A DNA stretch of 64,000 nucleotides from Selaginella moellendorffii. Its lineage: Eukaryota > Streptophyta > Lycopodiopsida > Selaginellales > Selaginellaceae. This document shows positions 1 to 9,408 of this stretch, in pieces (within the stretch, counting starts at the first letter, position 1; each line of letters opens with the position of its first letter). The translations under genes and the position numbers were made by a program. The stretch lies in the NCBI RefSeq assembly GCF_000143415.4, contig NW_003314279.1, positions 167,641 through 231,640 of the forward strand, read 5' to 3'. Below the pieces are notes generated by a model. It ran no database searches and was not told the origin of the DNA. It saw only the letters and a list, made by a program, of their open reading frames with translations.

Positions 1-514
1 TTTGATCAAGCACGAGATTCAGGAATCGATTGGTTAACTTTGCTTCATTTTCAGATTCTGGACGTTTAGGAATGATCCATGGTTTAGAATTCACTGGGAC
101 GCCCTGATCTATGGACAGCTGGCTTGTGGACTTCTTGTGCTGAAGGGCTCTCCAGTTCTTGGGTGATATCGACAGTCTTAGAATAGTGGACAGAAAGCTT
201 GTGTGCCATCAACGTGATGAAATTGTGGCATTTTATCGAGCAAGGTCTTTGAGGAGACTGGCTTGGAGCATTAAGCTTTGATAAGAGCATTTTCTTGCTA
301 TCAACTTAGAAAATGGCTTAAACCAAGCCCTAAATGTGGCAAATAATGAAATATGTTATTTGTAAATTGCCAGGCACCACCCACCCCTATGGAGGTGTAC
401 CTCCCCCTCGAATTGACAATCATAAATAAAGTGTTATACAACGCTGATTCGCAAGAAAAATCAAGTATCTTTACATTGCTCTGGTCTATGGCTCAAATCG
501 AATAGTTTCTTTCT

Positions 515-1027
515 TCATCTTCCAGTGCTGGATGGAAACAGAGGTCTTTGTGGAGTGGGCATGAAGGAGCGGCCGCCACTGCTGCTGCCCTCCTCTGAAT
601 AGGCCTCGAGATCCACCCCCGCCCCGCCCAGCTTCGCCGCTCTCCTTCTCGCCTGCGACGCCTCCTGCCGCTGCGCGACGTACTTGCGCGTCCGGCACAC
701 ATAGACCGCAAGAACCACTAAGGCAATCGCGAGGAACAGTCCCACCACGAGCCCAGCGATCGCCTCGTGCGAGAGCGTGATCGTTTCCTTGCTGGATTTG
801 GATTGCTCCAGTAGCCACCGTCGTCCAATTGACCCAATCGCTGGCTGGATCATCCGCTGGATCGATCCAGGAGCTTCATACCCGTATTGGGTGACCTCAT
901 AGGATGAATCTACACCGCTGCTACAACCGCCGCCTGGGATCCAGATCGCAAGCAGCAGGAATAGAGAAAGAAGAAGAAGCAAGCCGCTCCTCTGAGTTGG
1001 CGCTACCTCTCCGCCAAATAGCACCAT
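515..1027 (-). CDS. Small single-pass membrane protein, copy A
   Basis: I do not recognise the family. The chosen ATG at 1027 gives about 170 residues starting MVLFGGEVAPTQRSG, directly followed by a leucine-rich segment that looks like a signal peptide. A further upstream in-frame ATG at 1144 would put a charged stretch before it and is less likely. The short ectodomain is Tyr/Gly/Ser-rich. A second hydrophobic segment, roughly residues 85-107 (AGLVVGLFLAIALVVLAVYV), is followed by a basic stop-transfer patch (CRTRKYVAQRQEA) and a Ser/Gly-rich cytoplasmic tail, so a type I single-pass topology is likely. The gene is intronless. A nearly identical copy lies at 6531-7043. The function is unknown. 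Confidence 0.65.
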   Translation of the reverse strand: MVLFGGEVAPTQRSGLLLLLSLFLLLAIWIPGGGCSSGVDSSYEVTQYGYEAPGSIQRMIQPAIGSIGRRWLLEQSKSSKETITLSHEAIAGLVVGLFLAIALVVLAVYVCRTRKYVAQRQEASQARRRAAKLGGAGVDLEAYSEEGSSSGGRSFMPTPQRPLFPSSTGR

Positions 1028-1439
1028 TTTCGTGATCCTGCGTGTATAGGGATGTGTTCGTTGCCTATTTCTCGAGCTCTCAAGTAGAATGGAAGTTTGG
1101 ATATCATTTATATAGGAAAAAGACCCTCTTGACCTACAATACATAACGCGACTAGTTCAAAGTCTTCTTGTGAATAGCGCGTCATACGTGGCTTCGCCTA
1201 GACCTTGAAGTTGGCAGAACTTTTCTTATGTGAATTTCTTCTTCCTAAACCCTAAACAATCAAAGTCATTTCATGGCAAGATCGCTTGTGATCTGCAAAG
1301 AAAGAAGGAATCTTTATAGATCAGTCTTCCTTGCCTCAAAAATCCACATTGCTTGCCGTGAGCTGAGATGCATTTCGAGCAGCAGCTTAAAATTTTTTAA
1401 GCCTGGGCGCCATTTTCATTATAGTTTGGAGGGCAAAGC

Positions 1440-1835
1440 GTGGAGGTGGATGATTACACAGAGGAGCAGGATATAATCTCCAGCATTCTCCACCGTGCCA
1501 AGTACAAGGCTCCCAGCTGCCTCAAGGAACTCACTGTTGTGCTCGAGTATAGCAAGGATGGTGATGACCAGATAGTCACTGCTGTTGGCTCCCTCACAAA
1601 GCTCTCCCTCGAAGCTCTCCATGGGACCAAATGGGGAGCAGCGTACTCCACCGCGATTCAGGAGCTCCACATCACTGGGAGACCATGTTGGGGGGTGTGG
1701 GATCTTGTATGTAGAGACACATCCTCGCGCTTGGTGACACCTCCGGGCACAAATGATTTATTTGTGGGCACAAATCACTGTAACACAAATCAATCAATAA
1801 GATTTAACAAAGAAAAAAAAAACAAAGAAGAATAG
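1440..1835 (+). CDS. Uncharacterised open frame in the duplicated block, copy A
   Basis: An open frame of about 130 codons. Residues 1-80 look protein-like, with alternating hydrophobic segments such as CLKELTVVLEY and LTKLSLEALHG that resemble leucine-rich-repeat strands. The last third runs into Lys/Asn-rich low complexity and is probably not coding. The equivalent frame at 7469-7885 is also open with only a few amino-acid changes. The opposite strand is open over 1419-1670 as well, so the coding strand is not certain. It could be an exon of a decayed F-box/LRR gene rather than a complete gene. Confidence 0.3.
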   Translation: MEVDDYTEEQDIISSILHRAKYKAPSCLKELTVVLEYSKDGDDQIVTAVGSLTKLSLEALHGTKWGAAYSTAIQELHITGRPCWGVWDLVCRDTSSRLVTPPGTNDLFVGTNHCNTNQSIRFNKEKKNKEE

Positions 1836-1918
1836 TCAAGATCCACATTAAGAAACAGTTGTATTGTCTCCAGATTAACAAAGAAAAGAGACTGTCCATG
1901 GTCATCTTGTGTTCACTG

Positions 1919-2224
1919 TCAATGCATTGGAGCGCAAGCCTCAAAACCATAGGCGAGACTGGGAGAGATTGGCGATGGCATCCACCTTCCAGTGTCCATA
2001 TAACGCCAACTTACGAAGGTTGTCACATCGCGTGTCCACAACGCAAGAGTTACACTGTTCAAAACCTCTAGGCTCGGGCACGAAGCTAGCAGCATCTGGA
2101 GCAGCGCATGGGGGACGTAAGAGTAGAGCTCACATCTTTTTACACGAATCATCTTGAAAAGAGATCTAAGGCAAGAAAGAATCATGGCTGTCCACTCTTG
2201 ATGGGAAAGATCAACGCAAAACAC
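1919..2224 (-). pseudogene. F-box/LRR-like C-terminal fragment, copy A
   Basis: The minus-strand frame contains LFKMIRVKRCELYSYV followed by LLASCPSLEVLNSV. This resembles the FBD/LRR end of plant F-box proteins, where a hydrophobic strand is followed by a '...LL..CPSLE.L' helix. No F-box, start or full set of repeats was found, and the neighbouring sequence is rearranged into inverted copies. A second copy lies at 7909-8220 with a small deletion. I call it a gene fragment; the family assignment is tentative. Confidence 0.35.
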
Positions 2225-2589
2225 TCAAATGAAACGCAGACCACTACAACCCTGTCTTGGATTCGATCGAAAACCCATCGAGCCTCCATTTCTGCATTTC
2301 CCATACATGTTGATCAAGCTACTGGCCACACGAGGATTGGATTGGAGCCATATCCTGTGTGGATGTGGATCCTCCTCCCTCTCTCCAAATTCCTGGCGCC
2401 GGTGCAGGATTTCATGCTGTCCTTGACTCTAACCATAAACTTTTCTCTCTATTTCAAAGAGGTAGGAGCGAGAGGACTCCAGTCTCCTCTCTATGTGGCG
2501 GTAGCTCCAGTGGAACCTGTGCAGAAAACTCACAAGGACGAGCATCAACATCGTGACTCGCAAAACCACAAGAGGTACCAATTCATCTT

Positions 2590-3280
2590 TCGTGAAACTT
2601 AGTAGTCATGCAGTTGATTTTCAATAAGAACTTGACAAAGATCAGGCATTGCTACTTCTCACGCGTGAAAAAATGCGACCAGGAAAAAAGAAGAGCAAGT
2701 CGAACAGCACTCGGTAGCATTCATAGCTTGGCTTCAGTGCCAGGAGTTCCCAGTCCGCCACAACTTGGCTGCTGTGAATCACGATGTCTTCCACTTGATG
2801 AACTCCAAGTAAATCCTTGAGAACCATCACGGTGGGCGGTGTGGGATCTTGCACGTGAAGATGAACAGCCACATCCTTACGCTTGGTGACACCTCCAAGC
2901 TCCCTCAGTTAACAGCGAACACAAGATGACCATGGACAGTCTCTTCTCTTTGTTTGGCTTTGGAGACGATACATACTGACTGCTGTTCTCTTCAGGTTCG
3001 TTTTTTTTTATTTGTCTTGTGTTTCTTGCTGATCGATCTGTGTTGCAGTCATTTGTGCCTGGAGGTGTCACCAAGTGCAAGGATGTGACTGTTCATCTTC
3101 ACGTGTTGGTGGCGCTAAAGCCAGGTTACAAATGCTTCTGGGTGCTGTTTGACTTACTCTTTGGTCGCATTTCTTTCGCACGTGAGAAACTGCATCACTG
3201 GCTCTATTAGTAGCGATGCGTGATCTTTGTCAAGTTTATATTGAACATCAACGTCATGACTAGCCTGGTATATTTGTAAC
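2590..3280. repeat. Inverted repeat (hairpin) in copy A
   Basis: The left arm (about 2590-2900) and right arm (about 3060-3280) are reverse complements. For example, gatctttgtcaag near 3220 is the inverse of cttgacaaagatc near 2634. Translated, the left arm on the minus strand and the right arm on the plus strand encode related peptides sharing HLHV, VLFDLLF and PGRI(S/F). The central part (2900-3075) is in turn inverted relative to 1733-1925, both containing the gactgtccatggtcatcttg-type sequence. A transcript across it could fold into a long stem. Confidence 0.75.
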
Positions 3281-3309
3281 ACCTCGAGCCGCCGTTGATG
3301 CTGTAGGTG

Positions 3310-3415
3310 ACGACGCGCTCATGTCGCCATGAAGCGCCAGGCCTGCTCGAGATCCCCCGCTTTGCACAAGCTATCGATCAGAGCTGGTTGTAAGTCGCCA
3401 CGTCGGGGGATGGAG
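3310..3415 (-). pseudogene. PPR repeat fragment copied from the 9.4-11.9 kb PPR gene
   Basis: About 100 bp match 11075-11195 inside the large P-class PPR gene. They share ctgtaggtgacgacg, catgtcgccatg and the exact stretch gctttgcacaagctatcgat. The minus strand reads LIDSLCKAGDLEQAWRFMAT, a single PPR unit corresponding to LIDSLCKAGDLEEARRLHGD in the intact gene. There are indels between blocks and no flanking repeats, so it is a dead fragment. Confidence 0.75.
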
Positions 3416-3799
3416 CGATCCCAACATGGGCAATGTGAGCTACGCGGATTGGGCGCGATCAAGCATCGCTTCCACGTCAGGGATTCTTCTCTTCCATCGC
3501 TCTTCCTCTCCTCCTCGCCATTCGTCCTCCTTGCGGCGCTCTGCAGCCTGCTTGTCGAAGTCTTTCCATCGCTGCTTGCGATGGAAATGCGAGCAGTGTG
3601 TGAGATTGGATGAATTGGAACAAGGGATTTTTGAAATATCACTTGGATGACAGAATCCCCAGCGTTGGAATTTTTAGGAAGCAACGAGCGTTTGGATTTG
3701 GAGCATCGCTCCACTTTGTGGAGGCATCGGCAATGCCGCAAGAGAATTTGCAAAGCTATAAGAGGTAAGACGTTAGCTTGCTGTCGTTTGCTTCCCCCA

Positions 3800-4066
3800 G
3801 GATCAGACCGATTAGAAGAACGAGATGGGAAGAGGGGATTAGAGGAACGAGAAGAACAGGGACTGGGCCTGGAGCAACGGGTAGAACACGTTGAAGGCCT
3901 GTTGCAACTAGAAGAAGAACAGGTTGAAGGCCTCGAGGGCGATCAAGGGCTGGAAGCAAAAGGACTGGAAGCTGAGAAAAGCAACGAGAAGAAGAACAGG
4001 TTCAAGACCTCGAGGGCAATCAAGGGCTGGAAGCTGATGGAGCAGAGGTTCATGGCATAGGAGGGT
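3800..4066 (+). repeat. Acidic low-complexity tandem-repeat stretch
   Basis: Purine-rich sequence. A unit of roughly 45 bp (gaagaacaggtt... cgagggc(g/a)atcaagggctggaagc) appears near 3913-3957 and again near 3988-4033. It gives a Glu/Leu/Gly-rich open frame on the plus strand (EEEQVEGLEGDQGLEA) with no recognisable domain. It lies immediately before a probable LTR, so it may be internal sequence of a transposon or simple repeat expansion. Confidence 0.4.
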
Positions 4067-4067
4067 G

Positions 4068-4233
4068 TGTTGACATTGTCAAAAGATACGAGTGGAGTGT
4101 CAATAGATGAAGCAATACACTGGAAGTTAGCAATTGTTGATCTGCTTGGGTCTCCAGGAATCACGCAACAATCAGGAATAACTTGTATATAGAGTGTGAA
4201 AGACTCATGAATATATACTCGTTTTTTCTCTTC
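4068..4233 (+). mobile_element. Probable Copia-type LTR remnant
   Basis: The segment begins TGTTGACATTG after a purine-rich run (ggaggg). It contains a TATA-like tgtatatagag and ends ...ctcttca. It is followed at once by tggtattagg, a degenerate version of the TGGTATCAGAG primer-binding site typical of plant Copia elements. A gag-like frame follows downstream. No matching second LTR was found, and both edges are uncertain. Confidence 0.35.
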
Positions 4234-4259
4234 ATGGTATTAGGTTTGTGGCTCATTAC

Positions 4260-4530
4260 TTTTCCTTTCTTTGTTCCTGTTTCTTGCTCTTGATTGTTGA
4301 TGGAGCGATTGGCTGCTACCATTTGATGGCTCAAGGTGTTTTTGCTATTGGATAGGGTGCTTATTCTTCAGCCATTGAGTCCACTTGTAATAGCAATATT
4401 GCTACTACGATTAATCAGGAGTAAACTGCTCGAGCCATCATCAAATTGAAGCTAGTAGAACATCTAGCATTTGCAACAAGAGTCTAGTCTGCTGCAGAAT
4501 TCTGGGAGCCTCCTTGTGTGCTGAGGCCAA
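4260..4530 (+). pseudogene. Copia gag remnant
   Basis: Downstream of the LTR-like segment one plus-strand frame reads SAIESTCNSN, then ARAIIKLKLVEHLAFATRV and SAAEFWE, interrupted by two in-frame stops. The spacing and the pattern 'A..II.L.L..H...A....SA.E.WE' fit the conserved core of Copia gag proteins. No protease, integrase or reverse transcriptase follows, so it is a short dead remnant. Confidence 0.35.
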
Positions 4531-4539
4531 GTAGCTGGT

Positions 4540-5060
4540 GTTGTCAACTCTTCTCCTGCCAATAAGGATTGTGGAGGTGTACAAAATAGACTGGACATTA
4601 TTTCATCTGCCTCATCCATTTCATGAGCATGAGAATCTCTATTCTATTCCATTTCTGTCTTGCGTCCCTTTGCTTCCCAAAAATGGCCCCTCTTTGCAAT
4701 ATAGACATGGTCAATCCTCTCCAGGATTGCTTTTGCATTCCTCCATAAAGACAAACAGTCTGAGCATAACATGGTACCTCTACATGGTACGCAGATGATA
4801 TGAGTTCGCACTCTCGTTGCTGAATTGGAGCCATGATACCCACAGAACCTTCATGTCCACCTCGCAATTTACATCGTTCTCACAATGGTCCCAAACTTGC
4901 AAATTCATTCAGCTTCTGTGTCCTTAGCATTTCGATGTGGTGCCTTCCTTTTAATCCCATTCAATGCTGTGAATGGCCTTCCTTCAGACAGCATTAACCT
5001 GTTGTCAAATGCCTTCATCCTTCTCTTCTTCATCATTTTCATCTTCTTCTAGCAAGATAT
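4540..5060 (-). pseudogene. Possible DDE transposase C-terminal remnant
   Basis: Two shifted minus-strand frames together give a Cys/His-rich pattern: CKLRGGHEG, then after a shift THIICVPCRGTMLCSDCLSLW. This recalls the C-terminal zinc-binding ends of some DDE transposases such as piggyBac-type. An acidic stretch (EEDENDEEEKDEG) sits further upstream. Frames are broken and no catalytic region was seen. The identification is weak. Confidence 0.15.
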
Positions 5061-6124
5061 CTTCCATTGGAGTCCTTGACACGGTTGGTTGTCACTCACT
5101 CACATGCATACGCAGCAATGGCACACTGCTGTAATAATCCACTGTCATCCCTACTTTGGAATTGGAATGCTTCCCATCCCCCTGTCCCATGCAAAGGAGC
5201 TTCCTCCGAACCATCTGGATGCTGAGGATGATGGATGCCCTTGACCTAACTCACCTGACTGACTCACTTGGGCTGCAAGAAAGGCATTGACACAGTTGAT
5301 CACTTATGGCACTGTAACCTCATAGCATTGCTGCTGGTTCGAGAGGAGAGGAGCCAAAGGGACACAATCGAGGACAACAAAAATAAGTGGATTTGAACTC
5401 AAGTTCTTTTGGGATTTGGAGGTGACATCCAAACTCAATTCATGTGGAGGTGACTTCCACTTGCAGAGTCATGGAGAATAATGCGAAAAATATTCTCAAG
5501 ATTCTCTTAAAAAGGAATTTATATAAATATATTCCATGTTTTTGTGAGTTCTTACATTTCATCATGTACCTGTATTCACGTGTTCTCAGGGCATTTCATC
5601 ACCTGCCAATCGCTGATTACAAACATTATACGAATCAAAATCAAGAATTGAAAATTATTTCATGATAGAATTTTATTTTGAATTTTATTTTTTCCCAAGC
5701 CTACAAGCACAAATTTCTTGCCATGTGTAACTTTATTAATGTTTTTGCACTTTTCTTATCCCCATAATCTTAAAAGTGTGCCAATTTGCTATAAAAGCAA
5801 TTAAAGCAATCAAAATGTGATTGTCACATGGGGTCTTGCCACGTCCGCATTGCCACATACTACTGCTCAGTGCATATGAAACCTGGTTGTGTCTGGTTTG
5901 CATTATCCTGTGAGTTGTCAAGAAAGCTCAGATACTTCCCAAGGAGGCTCCCCTTCACCTCGTCAATCTGCTTAGACACTTCATGCTTGACTTGCTAGTT
6001 TTGCAGAAAGTTGTTAAATCCCATCGCTTCTCCTTTTGACTAGGGGGTAAGAACAAATCCAATCGACCTTGTCCTTCTCACTAGCACATACTGATCAAGA
6101 GCAAAAAACTAGTTGGCTTGGGAT
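5061..6124. other. Intergenic, no gene seen
   Basis: Moderately AT-rich sequence between the transposon debris and the second duplicated block. Open frames are short and have no protein-like composition. I see no RNA gene or clear repeat here. Confidence 0.6.
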
Positions 6125-6530
6125 TTTGATGAAGCACGAGAAACAAGAATGGCGATTTTGCTTCAGGAATCGATTGGTTAACTTCGCTTCATTTTCAGAT
6201 TCTGGACGTTTAGGAATGATCCATGGTTTAGAATTCACTGGGATGCCCTAATCTATACAGAGCTGGCTTGTAGACTTCTTGAAAGCTCTTGTGCTGAAGG
6301 GCTCTCCAAGCAAGGTCTTTTAGGATTTGAATCCTAAACCAAACCCTAAATGTGGCAAATAATGAAATATATGTGTTATTTGTAAATTAGGCACCACCCA
6401 CCCCTTTGGAGGTGTACCTCCCCCTCGAATTGACAATCATAAATTAATTGTATACGACGCTGATTCGCAAGAAAAATCAAGTATCTTTACATTGCTCTGG
6501 TCTATGGCTCAAATCGATTAGTTTCTTTCT

Positions 6531-7043
6531 TCATCTTCCAGTGCTGGATGGAAACAGAGGTCTTTCTGGAGTGGGCATGAAGGAGCGGCCGCCACTGCTG
6601 CTGCCCTCCTCTGAATAGGCCTCGAGATCCACCCCCGCCCCGCCCAGCTTCGCCGCTCTCCTTCTCGCCAGCGACGCCTCCTGCCGCTGCGCGACGTACT
6701 TGCGCGTCCGGCACACATAGACCGCAAGAACCACTAAGGCAATCGCGAGGAACAGTCCGACCACGATCCCAGCGATCGCCTCGTGCGAGAGCGTGATCGT
6801 TTCCTTGCTGGATTTGGATTTCTCCAGTAGCCACCGTCGTCCAATCGACCCAATCGCTGGCTGGATCATCCGCTGGATCGATCCAGGAGCTTCATACCCG
6901 TATTGGGTGACCTCATAGGATGAATCTACACCGCTGCTACAACCGCCGCCTGGGATCCAGATCGCAAGCAGCAGGAATAGAGAAAGAAGAAGAAGCAAGC
7001 CGCTCCTCTGAGTTGGCGCTACCTCTCCGCCAAATAGCACCAT
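6531..7043 (-). CDS. Small single-pass membrane protein, copy B
   Basis: Near-identical paralogue of the gene at 515-1027, with the same signal-peptide-like N-terminus, single transmembrane helix, basic stop-transfer patch and Ser/Gly-rich tail. Differences are few: Gln to Lys before SKSSKET, AIAGL to AIAGI in the helix, and SQARR to SLARR after it. The frame is fully open from the ATG at 7043, so both copies may be expressed. The family is not recognised. Confidence 0.65.
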   Translation of the reverse strand: MVLFGGEVAPTQRSGLLLLLSLFLLLAIWIPGGGCSSGVDSSYEVTQYGYEAPGSIQRMIQPAIGSIGRRWLLEKSKSSKETITLSHEAIAGIVVGLFLAIALVVLAVYVCRTRKYVAQRQEASLARRRAAKLGGAGVDLEAYSEEGSSSGGRSFMPTPERPLFPSSTGR

Positions 7044-7468
7044 TTTCGTGATCCTGCGTGTATAGGGATGTGTTCCTTGCCTATTTCTCGAGCTCTCAAG
7101 TAGAATGGAAGTTTGGGCGATTTTATCATTTATATAGGAAAAAGACCCTCTTGACCTACAATACATAACGCGACTAGTTCAAAGTCTTCTTGTGAATAGC
7201 GCGTCATACGTGGGGCCTTTGACGCTTGTGCTTCGCCTAGACTTTGAAGTTGGCAGAACTTTTCTTATGTGAATTTCTTCTTCCTAAACCCTAAATAATC
7301 AAAGTGATTTCATGGCAAGATCGCTTGTGATCTGCAAAGAAAGAAGGAATCTTTATAGATCAGTCTGCCTTGCCTCAAAAATCCACATTGCTTGCCGTGA
7401 GCTGAGATGCATTTCGTAAATTTTTTTAAGCCCGGGCCCCATTTTCATTATAGGTTGGAGGGCAAAGC

Positions 7469-7885
7469 GTGGAGGTGGATGATTACACAGAGGAGCAGGA
7501 TATAATCTCCAGCATTCTCCACCGTGCCAAGTACAAGGCTCCCAGCTGCCTCAAGGAACTCACTGTTGTGCTCGAGTATAGCAAGGATGGTGATGACCAG
7601 ATAGTCACTGCTGTTGGCTCCCTCACAAAGCTCTCCCTCGAAGCTCTCCATGGGACCAAATGGGGAGCAGTGTACTCCACCGCGATTCAGGAGGTCCACA
7701 TCACTGGGAGACCATGTTGGGGGGTGTGGGATCTTGTATGTAGAGACACATCCTCGCGCTTGGTGACACCTCCGGGCACAAATGACTGTAACACAAATCA
7801 ATCAGTAAGATTTAACAAAGAAAAAAAACCAAAGAAGAATAGTCAAGATCCACATGAAGAAATAGTTGTATTGTCTCCAGATTAA
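7469..7885 (+). CDS. Uncharacterised open frame in the duplicated block, copy B
   Basis: Counterpart of 1440-1835. The first 80 residues are nearly identical (GAAYSTAIQEL becomes GAVYSTAIQEV), and the tail diverges and is longer. The opposite strand is also open. Conservation of the frame in both copies is the only support for coding. Confidence 0.3.
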   Translation: MEVDDYTEEQDIISSILHRAKYKAPSCLKELTVVLEYSKDGDDQIVTAVGSLTKLSLEALHGTKWGAVYSTAIQEVHITGRPCWGVWDLVCRDTSSRLVTPPGTNDCNTNQSVRFNKEKKPKKNSQDPHEEIVVLSPD

Positions 7886-7908
7886 CAAAGAAAAGAGACT
7901 ATCCATGG

Positions 7909-8220
7909 TCATCTTGTGTTCACTGTCAATGCATTGGAGCAAGCCTCAAAACCATAGGCGAGACTGGGAGAGATTGGCGATGGCATCCACCTCATATAAC
8001 GCCAACTTACGAAGGTTGTCACATCGCATGTCCACAACGCAAGAGTTACACTGTTCAAAACCTCTAGGCTCGGGCACGAAGCTAGCAGCATCTGGAGCAG
8101 CGCATGGGGGACGTAAGAGTAGAGCTCACATCTTTTTACACGAATCATCTTGAAAAGAGATCTAAGGCAAGAAAGAATCATGGCTGTCCACTCTTGATAG
8201 GAAAGATCAACGCAAAACAC
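7909..8220 (-). pseudogene. F-box/LRR-like C-terminal fragment, copy B
   Basis: Counterpart of 1919-2224 with the same CPSLEVLNSV strand-helix pattern. A short deletion removes the residues after WRYM that copy A has. No F-box or start codon was found nearby. Confidence 0.35.
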
Positions 8221-8589
8221 TCAAATGAAACGCAGACCAGTACAACCCTGTCTTGGATTCGATCGAAAACCCATCGAGCCTCCATTGCCGCATTTCCCAT
8301 ACATGTTGATCAAGCTACTGGCCACACGAGGATTGGATTGGAGTCATATCCTGTGTGGATGTGGATCCTCCTCCCTCTCTCCAAATCCCTGGCGCCGGTG
8401 CAGGATTTCATGCTGTGACACTTGCCTTGACTCTTACCATAAACTTTTCTCTCTATTTCAAAGAGGTAGGAGCGAGAAGAACTCCAGTCTCCTCTCCATG
8501 TGGCGGTAGCTCCAGTGGAACCTGTGCAGAAAACTCACAAGGACGAGCATCAACATCGTGACTCGCAAAACCACAAGAGGTACCAATTC

Positions 8590-9290
8590 ATCTTTCGTGA
8601 AAGTTAGTAGTCATGCAGTTGATTTTCAATAAGAACTTGACAAAGATCAGGCATTGCTACTTCTCACGCGTGAAAAATGCGACCAGGAAAAAAGAAGAGC
8701 AAGTCGAACAGCACCCGGTAGCATTCGTAGCTTGGCTTCAGTGCCAGGAGTTCCCAGTCGGCCACAACTTGGCTGCAGTGAATCACGATGTCTTCCACTT
8801 GATGAACTCCAAGTAAATCCTTGAGAACCATCACGGTGGGCGGTGTGGGATCTTGCACGTGAAGATGAACAGCCACATCCTTACGCTTGGTGACACCTCC
8901 AAGCTCCCTCAGTTAACAGCGAACACAAGATGACCATGGACAGTCTCTTCTCTTTGTTTGGCTTTGGAGACAATACATACTGACTGCAGGTTCGATCTGT
9001 GTTGCAGTCAGTTGTGCCTGGAGGTGTCACCAAGTGCAAGGATATGACTGTTCATCTTCACGTGCATGATTCCACACCACCCAACGTGATGGTTCTCAAG
9101 GATTTACTTGGACTTCATCAAGTAAAAGAGGTTGTGATTCACTGCAGCGAAGTTGTGGCGAACTGGTCACTAAAGCCACGCTACGAATGCTTCCGGGTGC
9201 TGTTAGACTTGCTCTTTTTCCTTCCTGGTCGCATTTCTTTCGCGCGTGAGAAACTGCATCACTGGCTCTATTAGTTCGCAATGCCTGAGC
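8590..9290. repeat. Inverted repeat (hairpin) in copy B
   Basis: The same inverted arrangement as 2590-3280, with a shorter central spacer. The plus-strand arm (8999-9274) gives the longest open form of the repeated peptide (MTVHLHVHDSTPPNVMVL...), while the left arm encodes its relative on the minus strand. Confidence 0.7.
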
Positions 9291-9408
9291 CTACACGAAT
9301 CGGGCAACGTATCACCTCTTGTAGTTTCTAAATCAAACAAAACGTTTGCGAAGTACTTCCTAGACTGTAATAGCTTCTTTTGTGATTTGTTTGTAAGGAA
9401 GGGTATTC

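Larger units (their letters stand above)
1..3210. repeat. Segmental duplication, copy A (left end outside window)
   Basis: This stretch is repeated almost base for base at 6125-9274. The match begins at base 1 (the window opens inside the copy) and fades just after 3210, where the shared sequence ctggctctattag is followed by diverging bases. It carries a small membrane-protein gene, an open frame of unknown nature, and F-box/LRR-like debris arranged in inverted repeats. Differences between the copies are scattered substitutions and short indels, so the duplication is not brand new but is recent enough for both copies of each frame to stay open. Confidence 0.9.
6125..9274. repeat. Segmental duplication, copy B
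   Basis: Second copy of bases 1-3210, offset by roughly 6.0 kb. It begins near ttgatgaagcacgag and ends at ctggctctattag. Indels relative to copy A include an extra cgattttat-type insertion near 7120, a short insertion near 7215, loss of a 12-bp stretch near 7990, and loss of part of the inverted-repeat spacer near 8990. Confidence 0.9.
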
